Assembly: GCF_023242475.1 (NCBI RefSeq)
Contig: NZ_JALJFG010000029.1
Coordinates: 18,839 to 82,838 of the forward strand
DNA length: 64,000 nt
DNA from: Pseudomonas sp. MWU15-20650
GTDB lineage: Bacteria > Pseudomonadota > Gammaproteobacteria > Pseudomonadales > Pseudomonadaceae
Direction of reading: 5' to 3'
Under the pieces are notes generated by a model. That model saw nothing but the letters and a program-made list of their open reading frames with translations, was not told the DNA's origin and did not search any database. The stretch's first letter is position 1. Each line of letters begins with the position of its first letter. Of the stretch, positions 39,117 through 46,572 are shown piece after piece. A program made the translations under genes and the position numbers.

Positions 39117-41568
39117 CGGCCTGACCGATCTCTCCGGCAATAACAGCCTGACACTCCCCGCTGGCGGCACCGCAGTCATCAACGGCAATGTCACCTTTGG
39201 CGCCGGGGACGACGCCGTACGGATCGATTCCGGGCAAATCAACGGCGCCGTGCAACAAGGCGCCGGCATCGATGACTTTGTCATGACCGGCGGGCAAATC
39301 CAGTCCCTGGCCCAGGGCGATGGCCGCGATACCTTCCTGATGACCGGCGGCACGATCGTCGGCGCCTTTGAAGACGGCGACGTGGCGCGCCAAACCGGTG
39401 GCACCATCGGCCGGGTGGACATGAAGCTGGACAAGAATATCTATGACATGTCCGGCGGCACCATCCTGGGCAACCTGGTCACCGGTTTTGATACCGACAC
39501 GATCATCATCTCCGGCGGCACCATTGGCGGCAATATCAGCACCAGCGGTGGCGATGACAGCATTACCGTGAGTGGCGGGGTGATCAATGGCGAGATCCGC
39601 GCCAGCGTCGGCAACGACACCTTCAATTGGCTGGGTGGCGGCCAGATCAAATCCTCGGTACTGATGGGCGATGGCGACGACACGGCGCTGCTGCGCGGTC
39701 TGAACGAAAACCTGCTGGCCGCCACGCCCTCGATCGACGGTGGCCTGGGCAACGATCAACTGACCTTCGACAACACCACGTCCAGCACGGCGGCCCGTTA
39801 CATCGGCTGGGAGACGGTCAACCTCAATAACCACTCGCGCTTCAACCTGGCCGGGGACTTCTTCCTTGGCGACAGTGGCAGCAACACCGGTACGTTCAAC
39901 ATCGACGGCAGCAGTACCCTGGCCGTGACCCAAGGCAATATTCGCCCCTACACCGCAGGCCAACGGGCGACACTCAACAATGCCGGGATCATCGACATGA
40001 CCACCGGCAGCAACAGCGCCACCGACTCGCTGACAGTGCATGGCAACTACGTGGGTCATAACGGCCAGTTGTGGTTGCAAACCGTGCTCGGCGACGACAA
40101 CTCGGCCACGGACAAGCTGGTGGTGGCCGACGGCAGCCTCAGCGGCCACACACAACTGAGCGTGACCAACCTCGGCGGCGCCGGTGGGTTGACCCAAAAC
40201 AGTGGGATCGAAGTGGTGCAGGCGCTCAACGGCGCCGTCAGCAGCACCGATGCATTCGCCTTGAAGGGCTCGGTCTCGGCCGGCGCCTATGAATACTTGC
40301 TGTTCAAGGGCGGCGTCACAGCCGGTACGGAAAACAACTGGTATTTGCGCTCATCGGTGGTGGCCGTACAGCCACCCGCCGTACCGCCTGTGCCACCCAC
40401 ACCGCCCGTGGTGGTGCCGGTGCCGCCGATCCCGCCCACGCTTCCGGTGGTCGCGCCCGATGAGCCGCCGGTAGAGCCGCCCACCGCGCAAGCGGTGGCA
40501 CCGGTGGAGCCGCCTGCGCCACCGCCCAGCCAGGTCACCGCGACCACGTCGCCGGAATCCGCCGCCAGCAACCCGGTGCTGCCGACCGCCGTGGCCGGCG
40601 CCGAGCCGATCCCGCTGTATCGCCTGGAAGTGCCGGTCTATTCGGTCGATATCCCCGCCGCGCAGGTGATGACGCTACAAGCCCTCGGCACCTTCCATGA
40701 TCGCCAGGGCGAGCAAAGCCTGCTCACCGAAACCGGCGCGGTGCCCGCCGGTTGGGGCCGAGCCTATGGCAGTGACTTCAACAAAAGTTGGTCGGGCACG
40801 GTGGCGCCGAGTTTTGACGGCACGGTCCAGGGCTACCAGGTCGGCCATGACCTCTACGCCGCCGAAACCAGCGGTGGGCAGATTCAACGGTTTGGCCTGT
40901 TTGTCGGCCAAAGCCGCTTGCGCGGGGATATCAAAGGGTTCTCGATGGGCTTCCAGGACAACCGTTCCGGGCGGGTGAAACTTGACGGTGATAACGTCGG
41001 CGCCTACTGGACGCTCACCGACCCCAGCGGTCGATATGTGGACCTGGTGGCCATGGGCACCCGCCTGGAGGGCAACAACACGTCCGAACGTGGGGTGAAG
41101 ATGGATACCCAGGGGCACGCCCTGACGCTCTCCGCGGAGGTCGGCTATCCGGTCACCCTTTCCGAACACTGGGTGGTGGAACCCCAGGCCCAGGTGATCC
41201 GCCAGAAAATCGACCTGGATAACCAGAACGATGGTATTTCCAAGGTTGCATTCGACGCCCAGGATTACTGGACCGGCCGCCTCGGCGCGCGCCTCAAGGG
41301 CCGCTACCTGGTGAACAACACCCCGGTCGAGCCCTACCTGCGGGCCAATGCCTGGCACACCTTCGGCGGCAGTGACACGGTGACGTATGACGATGTGGAC
41401 CGGATCAAGACCGACCACAAGTCGTCCTCCGCCGATCTCGGCGTCGGGGTGGTGGCGCGCTTGTCCTCCTCGGTCAGCGTGTATCTGGCGGCGGACTACA
41501 ACACCCATCTGGACGGTAACGCCCTGAGCGGTATCAGCGGCAACGCGGGCGTGCGGGTGAGTTGGTAA
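39052..41568 (+). CDS. Autotransporter (type Va secretion), body without its own signal peptide
   Basis: The 838-codon frame holds a passenger of about 400 residues made of roughly 20-residue GG-x-I/V repeats (MTGGQI, MTGGTI, MSGGTI, ISGGTI, VSGGVI), a right-handed beta-helix pattern. A proline/valine-rich linker follows (about 440-510) and then a 12-strand beta-barrel of about 260 residues ending AGVRVSW, with the terminal aromatic residue expected for BamA recognition. The first residues of this frame (MPLVYLPPVPATT) are not a signal peptide; the real one lies upstream in another frame (38967). As written, the protein would not be exported. The function of the passenger is unknown; adhesion is the usual role. 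Confidence 0.8.
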   Translation: MPLVYLPPVPATTRSFATVTSNGLTDLSGNNSLTLPAGGTAVINGNVTFGAGDDAVRIDSGQINGAVQQGAGIDDFVMTGGQIQSLAQGDGRDTFLMTGGTIVGAFEDGDVARQTGGTIGRVDMKLDKNIYDMSGGTILGNLVTGFDTDTIIISGGTIGGNISTSGGDDSITVSGGVINGEIRASVGNDTFNWLGGGQIKSSVLMGDGDDTALLRGLNENLLAATPSIDGGLGNDQLTFDNTTSSTAARYIGWETVNLNNHSRFNLAGDFFLGDSGSNTGTFNIDGSSTLAVTQGNIRPYTAGQRATLNNAGIIDMTTGSNSATDSLTVHGNYVGHNGQLWLQTVLGDDNSATDKLVVADGSLSGHTQLSVTNLGGAGGLTQNSGIEVVQALNGAVSSTDAFALKGSVSAGAYEYLLFKGGVTAGTENNWYLRSSVVAVQPPAVPPVPPTPPVVVPVPPIPPTLPVVAPDEPPVEPPTAQAVAPVEPPAPPPSQVTATTSPESAASNPVLPTAVAGAEPIPLYRLEVPVYSVDIPAAQVMTLQALGTFHDRQGEQSLLTETGAVPAGWGRAYGSDFNKSWSGTVAPSFDGTVQGYQVGHDLYAAETSGGQIQRFGLFVGQSRLRGDIKGFSMGFQDNRSGRVKLDGDNVGAYWTLTDPSGRYVDLVAMGTRLEGNNTSERGVKMDTQGHALTLSAEVGYPVTLSEHWVVEPQAQVIRQKIDLDNQNDGISKVAFDAQDYWTGRLGARLKGRYLVNNTPVEPYLRANAWHTFGGSDTVTYDDVDRIKTDHKSSSADLGVGVVARLSSSVSVYLAADYNTHLDGNALSGISGNAGVRVSW

Positions 41569-41719
41569 AGATGAAGGTTTTGTCAGCCAGGGCAGCATTA
41601 ATCCATGGTTAATCGCGCAGGTCGATCGTGAACTTGACCGCACTCACCGCCCTGCGGGGCCCGTGCGGCCGTTGGCTCATCACAGGGATGGGCCAGCGAA
41701 CGACTTGCGGAGAACCCTC

Positions 41720-41989
41720 ATGACCTTACGTACCTTGCTCCTCACCAGCACATTGGCCCTTGCGGCGGTTTCGGGCCTGGCCCAGGCCGACACGCAGGCA
41801 GCGGCCACCCAGCCAGTGCCTTATCACTACGGCATGCCGATGAACGTTAAAAAAGTGATTGCCATGCACGAAACCGACACCAACGTCTGCAAAGTCATCA
41901 ATGCCGATATCAAGTTCGTCGACAAGGCCGGCAAGGTCGAAGATGTGGGTTATCGGAAGATGTCCGAGGCGTGCGATTTTCAGAACTGA
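41720..41989 (+). CDS. DUF2790 small exported protein
   Basis: An 89-residue protein with a clear signal peptide (MTLRTLLLTSTLALAAVSGLAQA, cleavage near 23). The mature part has PYHYGMPMNVKKVIAMHET, then VCKVINADIKFVDKAGKVEDVGYRKMSEAC with two cysteines that may form a disulfide. It matches the small Pseudomonas DUF2790 family. Periplasmic; function unknown. The start has GGAGAA upstream. Nothing identifiable lies in the 150 bp before it. Confidence 0.82.
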   Translation: MTLRTLLLTSTLALAAVSGLAQADTQAAATQPVPYHYGMPMNVKKVIAMHETDTNVCKVINADIKFVDKAGKVEDVGYRKMSEACDFQN

Positions 41990-42049
41990 GCCGTTGGAAA
42001 AAACCCGCCAAACCCGCGTATCAGCGAATGACCTGGCAGTAGACCGTAC

Positions 42050-42074
42050 TGGGCCTGGCGTTTATCCAGGCCCA
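42050..42074. terminator. Hairpin between convergent DUF2790 and DUF1652 genes
   Basis: TGGGCCTGG (42050-42058) and CCAGGCCCA (42066-42074) form a 9-bp stem with a 7-base loop, between two convergent genes, so it may serve both. T-runs are absent. Confidence 0.45.
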
Positions 42075-42106
42075 CAGGTCTTCGGTGACTTAACTTCAAG
42101 CACCCG

Positions 42107-42376
42107 CTAGTAATAACCGCGCCCTCCCGCTCTTTGCAGAGCAGGTGCATGGGTGTGCTTGAGGTCTTCGCGTATACCGGTGATCAGGTTGCAAATGGCT
42201 CGACTGCTGTCGAGTTTTTCGGCTTTGATACCTTTGACTTCCAAATCCACCCGGTCACGGTCACGGTCGTCATAGACCTTGATCGTCAGCGAAGCATCTT
42301 CGGCCTTGGTGCATTCGCACCGCTGGGGCAGGAAACTTCCTTCAATAATGCTGCGAAGTTCTAATTCCGAAAGCAT
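42107..42376 (-). CDS. DUF1652 small protein
   Basis: An 89-residue cytoplasmic protein starting MLSELELRSIIEGSFLPQRC, with TIKVYDD and a C-terminal basic tail. It fits the DUF1652 family found across Pseudomonas. The ATG at 42376 has AAAAGGAGAGG, one of the strongest ribosome binding sites in the window, so high expression is plausible. Two codons of open frame upstream (TTG) were not used. Function unknown. Confidence 0.8.
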   Translation of the reverse strand: MLSELELRSIIEGSFLPQRCECTKAEDASLTIKVYDDRDRDRVDLEVKGIKAEKLDSSRAICNLITGIREDLKHTHAPALQRAGGRGYY

Positions 42377-42421
42377 GGCCAACCTCTCCTTTTATGAGAC
42401 TGCCAACAGTTTATTGTTTGC

Positions 42422-42439
42422 CAGGCAGGCGCCTGCCTG
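42422..42439. promoter_or_regulatory. 18-bp perfect palindrome upstream of the DUF1652 gene
   Basis: CAGGCAGGC followed by its exact complement GCCTGCCTG, 45 bp ahead of the gene start and without a loop. It is more like a protein-binding operator than an RNA hairpin. The rest of the 244-bp gap to the threonine dehydratase gene holds a small CCGGTT/AACCGG stem near 42530 and nothing else I can name. Confidence 0.4.
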
Positions 42440-42594
42440 CCACGTCTTGCCGATCCTGGAAGACGCTTACCCCTACCAGCCTACTCGGCAAAACCCGGTC
42501 TCGTTGTAACCTTTCCTCATAAGCAGCCCGCCGGTTTATATAACCGGGAGCGGCAGTTGTTGATGCCGTCTAAATCATCGGCGAAAGGGTGCGA

Positions 42595-42626
42595 TTAAAC
42601 GTTTAACTTACCCAGTGGGGTTAAAC
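42595..42626 (-). terminator. Inverted repeats at the 3' end of the threonine dehydratase gene
   Basis: GTTTAAC (42601-42607) and GTTAAAC (42620-42626) form a stem spanning the stop codon, and TTAAACGTTTAA (42595-42606) is a 12-bp perfect palindrome overlapping it. This is a possible terminator for the minus-strand gene, without a T-run. Confidence 0.3.
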
Positions 42627-43643
42627 GGCGCCTTGTGCGGCGACTCTTTCAGCAACATATCGCAAACTATCAAAGTTGATATTGGCCCCCGAATTAACCG
42701 CCACCAGTGTCTGGCCCTGCACGCCATGTTGGGCGACATAGTTGCGAATGCCCGCTACCGCCAACGCGCCGGAGGGTTCGGTGATGGAGCGCGTATCGTC
42801 GTAGATCAGCTTGATGGCGCTGCACAACTCGTCGTTGCTCACCGTGATGACTTCATCCACCCAGTCGCGGCAGATTTCAAACCCATAGGCACCGATCTGC
42901 GCCACGGCGGTGCCGTCGGCGAAGCCATCGACACTGGGCAGCACCACGCGCTCACCGGCACGCAGGGCCGCCAGCAGGCAACTGGAACCCTCGGGCTCGA
43001 CCCCGACGATGCGCACCTCGGGCCGCAAGTATTTGACGTACGCCGCAATCCCGGCGATCAGGCCACCGCCGCCCACCGGCACGAAGATCGCGTCCAGCGC
43101 GCCCTGTTGCTGGCGCAGTATTTCCATGGCCACCGTGCCTTGGCCGGCAATCACATCCGGGTCATCGAACGGAGAGACAAAGGTACAACCGCTACGCTCG
43201 GCCAGTTGCAGGGCATGGGCCAGGGCAAACGGAAAGCTTTCACCGTGCAGCACCGCGTCGGCGCCCCGGGAACGCACGCCCAGCACTTTCAGCTCGGGCG
43301 TGCTGCAGGGCATGACGATGCTGGCCTTGATCCCCAGCTCTCGCGCCGCCAGCGCCACACCCTGGGCATGGTTGCCCGCTGACGCGGTCACCACGCCACG
43401 GGCCTTTTGCTCATCCGTCAGTTGCACCAGCTTGTTGTAGGCACCGCGAATCTTGAAGGAAAAGGTCGGTTGCAGGTCTTCACGCTTGAGCAACACCTGG
43501 TTGCCCAGCAACGCCGACAGCGCAGGGGCGATTTGCAACGGCGTGCGCACCGCCACGTCGTAGACCGGGGCGGCAAGGATCTTTTTCACATAGTGCTCGA
43601 GTAATCCCGAATCAGCGGTGTCAGGGGCGAGGCAACGGCGCAT
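42621..43643 (-). CDS. Threonine dehydratase, catalytic domain only
   Basis: A 340-residue PLP enzyme of the IlvA/TdcB fold that deaminates threonine to 2-oxobutyrate. The PLP Lys is in PTFSFKIRGAYNK, the Asn loop in SAGNHAQGVA and the phosphate cup in VGGGGLIAG. Biosynthetic IlvA proteins are about 500 residues with C-terminal ACT-like regulatory domains; here the protein stops just after NFDSLRYVAERVA, exactly where those domains would begin, so allosteric inhibition by isoleucine should be absent. The start at 43643 has AGGAG. The leader carries an Ile/Thr-codon attenuator, suggesting that supply is matched to isoleucine at transcription instead. Confidence 0.9.
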   Translation of the reverse strand: MRRCLAPDTADSGLLEHYVKKILAAPVYDVAVRTPLQIAPALSALLGNQVLLKREDLQPTFSFKIRGAYNKLVQLTDEQKARGVVTASAGNHAQGVALAARELGIKASIVMPCSTPELKVLGVRSRGADAVLHGESFPFALAHALQLAERSGCTFVSPFDDPDVIAGQGTVAMEILRQQQGALDAIFVPVGGGGLIAGIAAYVKYLRPEVRIVGVEPEGSSCLLAALRAGERVVLPSVDGFADGTAVAQIGAYGFEICRDWVDEVITVSNDELCSAIKLIYDDTRSITEPSGALAVAGIRNYVAQHGVQGQTLVAVNSGANINFDSLRYVAERVAAQGAV

Positions 43644-43682
43644 GGGTGTCTCCTGGCGTTCTTGTAAGGGCCCGGGAGACGG

Positions 43683-43712
43683 AAAAACAAAACCCGCCTC
43701 TAGGGCGGGTTT
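43683..43712 (-). terminator. Attenuator terminator ahead of threonine dehydratase
   Basis: On the minus strand, AAACCCGCC pairs with GGCGGGTTT (positions 43704-43712 with 43690-43698), followed by TGTTTTT. This is a strong intrinsic terminator 40 bp before the gene start. Its 5' arm CCCGCC (43704-43709) can instead pair with GGCGGG (43732-43737) upstream, an antiterminator. Confidence 0.85.
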
Positions 43713-43727
43713 GGGTGCAGCCGTGTG

Positions 43728-43793
43728 CTATCCCGCCAAATGAGGAATGGCGGTAATAATGCTTGGCTGGCTGCGGAAGGCTTGAAATGTCAT
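43728..43793 (-). CDS. Attenuator leader peptide (21 aa) with Ile-Ile-Thr-Ala-Ile
   Basis: ATG at 43793 opens a 21-codon frame ending TAG at 43728-43730. Codons 12-16 read ATT ATT ACC GCC ATT (Ile-Ile-Thr-Ala-Ile). The ACCGCC codons themselves form the arm (43749-43754) that pairs with GGCGGG (43732-43737) just before the stop. A ribosome stalled on the Ile or Thr codons would free GGCGGG to make the antiterminator; one reaching the stop would cover it and let the terminator form. No Shine-Dalgarno is visible. The possible promoter places the transcript start at or near the ATG, so it may be leaderless. Confidence 0.65.
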   Translation of the reverse strand: MTFQAFRSQPSIITAIPHLAG

Positions 43794-43799
43794 GCAACG

Positions 43800-43828
43800 A
43801 AATTAACCGCCGGTTGCAGGGCCGTCAA
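43800..43828 (-). promoter_or_regulatory. Candidate promoter of the threonine dehydratase attenuator
   Basis: On the minus strand, TTGACG (43823-43828) and TAATTT (43800-43805) are 17 bases apart. The -35 is good and the -10 is weak. Transcription would begin at about the leader ATG at 43793. Confidence 0.35.
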
Positions 43829-43865
43829 TGGCAAGCCGCCATTTAGTCGATGGGGGTTTACGATA

Positions 43866-43895
43866 GATATACGAAACGTATACGCTTTGTATATC
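43866..43895. promoter_or_regulatory. 30-bp operator-like palindrome of the ParD-like/map operon
   Basis: GATATACGAAACGTA (43866-43880) and TACGCTTTGTATATC (43881-43895) are inverted copies differing at two positions per arm. It is 20 bp before the ParD-like start and overlaps the probable promoter. Small ribbon-helix-helix antitoxins commonly bind such dyads to autoregulate. Confidence 0.55.
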
Positions 43896-43915
43896 CAGCC
43901 ATCACAGTGAACCTC

Positions 43916-44116
43916 ATGGGCATCGTCAAGATCACCGACCAACTGCACGAACAGCTACGCCTGGCCAGCGCCGCCATGGACCGCTCCATCAACGCCCAGG
44001 CCGAGTTCTGGATCAAGATCGGCCTGCTCGCTGAACTCAACCCGAACCTGCCCTATAACGAGCTGATCAACAAGTTGTTGCTGGACAAGCCCGACCTGAT
44101 CCGGGGGCGCAGTTGA
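43916..44116 (+). CDS. ParD-like small protein
   Basis: A 66-residue protein: MGIVKITDQLHEQLRLASAA, then MDRSINAQAEFWIKIGLLAEL and NELINKLLLDKPDLI. The beta strand followed by two helices, with SINAQAEFWIKIG as the second-helix signature, fits the ParD-like (ribbon-helix-helix) antitoxin family. No ParE toxin is present; instead the stop overlaps the start of a methionine aminopeptidase gene by one base (TGATG). A longer frame begins at 43850 but would run through the operator. It probably binds the 30-bp palindrome upstream. Confidence 0.75.
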   Translation: MGIVKITDQLHEQLRLASAAMDRSINAQAEFWIKIGLLAELNPNLPYNELINKLLLDKPDLIRGRS

Positions 44117-44868
44117 TGATCAAGACTGCCGCACAACTGGCCGTGATGCGTGAATCCGGGCGCCTGCTGGCCCAGGTGTTCACGATGCTCGATGGCTTTG
44201 TCGCCGCCGGCCGCTCCACCCTGGAACTGGACAGCGCCGTCGAGCACTACATCCGCAAGGAACTCAATGCTCGTCCGGCCAGCCTGGGGCAATACGACTA
44301 CCCCTTCTGCATCAATACCTCGATCAATGAAGTGGTGTGCCACGGCATGCCCAGTGCCACGCAAATCCTCAAGGATGGCGACATCATCAACATCGACATC
44401 ACCCTGGAAAAAGGCGGCTTCATTGCCGACTCCAGCAAGATGTACATGATCGGCAGCGTGGCGCCCAAAGCGCGACGCCTGGTGGAAATGACCTTCGAAG
44501 CCATGTGGGCCGGCATCCGCCAGGTCAAGCCCGGTGCCCGCCTGGGCGACATCGGCCATGCAATCCAGAGCCATGCGCAAGCCAACGGCTACAGCGTGGT
44601 ACGCGAATACTGCGGCCACGGCATCGGCCGCCAGATGCACGAAGAGCCGCAAATCCTGCACTTTGGCCGCCCCGGCACAGGGCTGGAACTGCGCGAAGGC
44701 ATGGTGTTTACCATCGAACCCATGCTCAACCAGGGCAGCGCCAAGGTGCGCAGCCTGAAAGACGGCTGGACGGTGGTGACCAAGGACAACAGCCTGTCGG
44801 CGCAGTGGGAACACACGGTGGCGGTGACGGCGGACGGGTTTGAGGTGCTTACCCTGCAATCCGCTTGA
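44116..44868 (+). CDS. map: Type I methionine aminopeptidase (additional copy)
   Basis: A 250-residue metalloprotease that removes N-terminal methionine. All metal ligands expected from E. coli Map are visible: Asp in NIDIT, Asp in IADSSKM, His in GHGIGRQMHEEP, Glu in FTIEPM and Glu in QWEHTVAV. The substrate His is in VVCHGMP. It is translationally coupled to the ParD-like gene. Pseudomonas has its housekeeping map next to rpsB, so this is probably a second copy with a special role, perhaps regulated by the ParD-like partner. Confidence 0.92.
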   Translation: MIKTAAQLAVMRESGRLLAQVFTMLDGFVAAGRSTLELDSAVEHYIRKELNARPASLGQYDYPFCINTSINEVVCHGMPSATQILKDGDIINIDITLEKGGFIADSSKMYMIGSVAPKARRLVEMTFEAMWAGIRQVKPGARLGDIGHAIQSHAQANGYSVVREYCGHGIGRQMHEEPQILHFGRPGTGLELREGMVFTIEPMLNQGSAKVRSLKDGWTVVTKDNSLSAQWEHTVAVTADGFEVLTLQSA

Positions 44869-44891
44869 TCACAGTGCGGGATCAGCGCAAC

Positions 44892-46478
44892 TCACCAGAC
44901 CTGGCCCTGACGCTTCAACTCCAGGCGCCGCACAAACTCCTCCAGCACCAGGCCATACAGGTCGTCCTGCAAGTAGGCATCTTCGATACCGGCGTCCAGG
45001 TTGGGGTTATCGTTAACCTCAATGACGACCACTTTGTCGCCGGACTGCTTGAGGTCCACGCCGTAGAGGCCGTCGCCGATCAGGTTGGCGGTCTTCACCG
45101 CCAGTTCCACCACGGCCCTGGGCGCTTCATGGACCGCCAGGGTACGGCATTCGCCATTGATGTCCTGGCCGATGGCCTTGTGGTTGTAGATCTGCCAATG
45201 GCCCTTGGACATGAAGTACTGGCAGGCAAAGATCGGTTTGCGATTGAGTACGCCGATGCGCCAGTCATATTCGGTGTAGAAGAATTCCTGGGCCAGCAGC
45301 AGCACCGAATGCGCGAACAGTTCGGCCGTGGCCTTGAGTAACGCCTCCTGGCTTTCGACCTTGATCACCCCGCGTGAGAAGCAGCCATCGGGGATCTTCA
45401 ATACCAACGGGAAGCCCAGGCGCTCGCCGACCCGTTCAAAATCTTCCGGTCGTTCCTTGTAGAGTATTTCAGTGGCGGGCATGCCCAGTTGGTGGCTATT
45501 GAGCAAATCGGTGAGGTAGACCTTGTTGGTGCAGCGCAGGATCGACGCCGGGTCGTCCATCACCACCAGACCTTCACTTTCGGCTTTTTTGGCAAAACGG
45601 TAGGTGTGGTTGTCAACGCTGGTGGTTTCGCGGATCAACAAAGCATCGTATTCGGCCAAACGCGCGTAGTCCTTACGCTCGATCAATTCCACATCAATGC
45701 CCAGCCCCTTGCCGACCCGGACGAAATTTTCCAGGGCACGGGGGTTGGACGGCGGCAGTTGCTCTTGAGGGTCGTGAAGGATGGCCAGGTCATAACGGGC
45801 CAACCGGCGCGAGCGGGGTTGACGCCAGATCTTGCGGCTGAAGTTGTCGAGGGCGTTGGCAAATTGATCTTCCTGATCATCGCGCAACTTGTGCAGCACG
45901 CCGGACTTGACCCCTTCGATATGCCAACCGTTATGCTGTTTAAAATCAACTAGCAAGATCGGACACGGGAATGCTTCAAACAACTGGCGCGCTAATTCCT
46001 GTAACGGCTCGATCGGGGTTCGACCGAAATAAAGCGTCAAGGTAAAGCCTTCGGTATTGCTATAAAGATGATGACTCAGGGCTTTATCAAGGGTTTTATC
46101 CAAATCATCCAGGGCCAGGCCATACAGGGATTTGCGGGCCAACTCGCTGATGGTCCGCACCGACGGAATCACCTTGTGCCCACGCGCCTCGGCCAGCAGC
46201 GAACAGTAGTAGCCGTGCCCCAGGTACTTGTAGCTGCGGCACAGGTTGATGACCTGCACACGCTTGCCTGTCTCGTTTTCCCGGGTCTGCTCCAGGTATT
46301 CCTGGGCGGTGACGATGTCTTCGCTAGGGAAGTAAGACGCCCAATCTTCCTTGCGTTCCACAATAATCACGACGGGGCTGGAACTTCGGGGCGCAGCGGA
46401 AAAATAACCGTGGGACGTTATTGTCGCCGCGACGCTTTGCTCGGATACTTGACGCCAATGACCTTGTACCGCCGACAT
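44892..46478 (-). CDS. RimK-family ATP-grasp ligase with RLAN-type N-terminal domain
   Basis: A 528-residue protein. Residues about 35-190 resemble the N-terminal domain found ahead of RimK-like ligases (VVIIVERKEDWASYFPSEDIVTAQEYL, LCRSYKYLGHGYYCSLLAEARGHKV). From about 300 there is an ATP-grasp fold: CTNKVYLTDLLNSHQLGMP, PLVLKIPDGCFSRGVIKV and the C-terminal metal-binding VVIEVNDNPNLDAGIED. RimK-like enzymes join amino acids, often glutamate, to protein or small-molecule carboxylates. The substrate is unknown. It is divergent from a GNAT-peptidase fusion with only 94 bp between the starts, an arrangement suggesting a joint pathway of peptide modification. The ATG at 46478 has no strong ribosome binding site. 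Confidence 0.82.
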   Translation of the reverse strand: MSAVQGHWRQVSEQSVAATITSHGYFSAAPRSSSPVVIIVERKEDWASYFPSEDIVTAQEYLEQTRENETGKRVQVINLCRSYKYLGHGYYCSLLAEARGHKVIPSVRTISELARKSLYGLALDDLDKTLDKALSHHLYSNTEGFTLTLYFGRTPIEPLQELARQLFEAFPCPILLVDFKQHNGWHIEGVKSGVLHKLRDDQEDQFANALDNFSRKIWRQPRSRRLARYDLAILHDPQEQLPPSNPRALENFVRVGKGLGIDVELIERKDYARLAEYDALLIRETTSVDNHTYRFAKKAESEGLVVMDDPASILRCTNKVYLTDLLNSHQLGMPATEILYKERPEDFERVGERLGFPLVLKIPDGCFSRGVIKVESQEALLKATAELFAHSVLLLAQEFFYTEYDWRIGVLNRKPIFACQYFMSKGHWQIYNHKAIGQDINGECRTLAVHEAPRAVVELAVKTANLIGDGLYGVDLKQSGDKVVVIEVNDNPNLDAGIEDAYLQDDLYGLVLEEFVRRLELKRQGQVW

Positions 46479-46572
46479 AATAGTTGATCCGCTTTAGAGA
46501 ACTCGACCTTTTCTATTAAGCACGATCTTTTAGAGAAGTCCCGTTTCGTTACGCAACTTTTACGGCGGTCTC

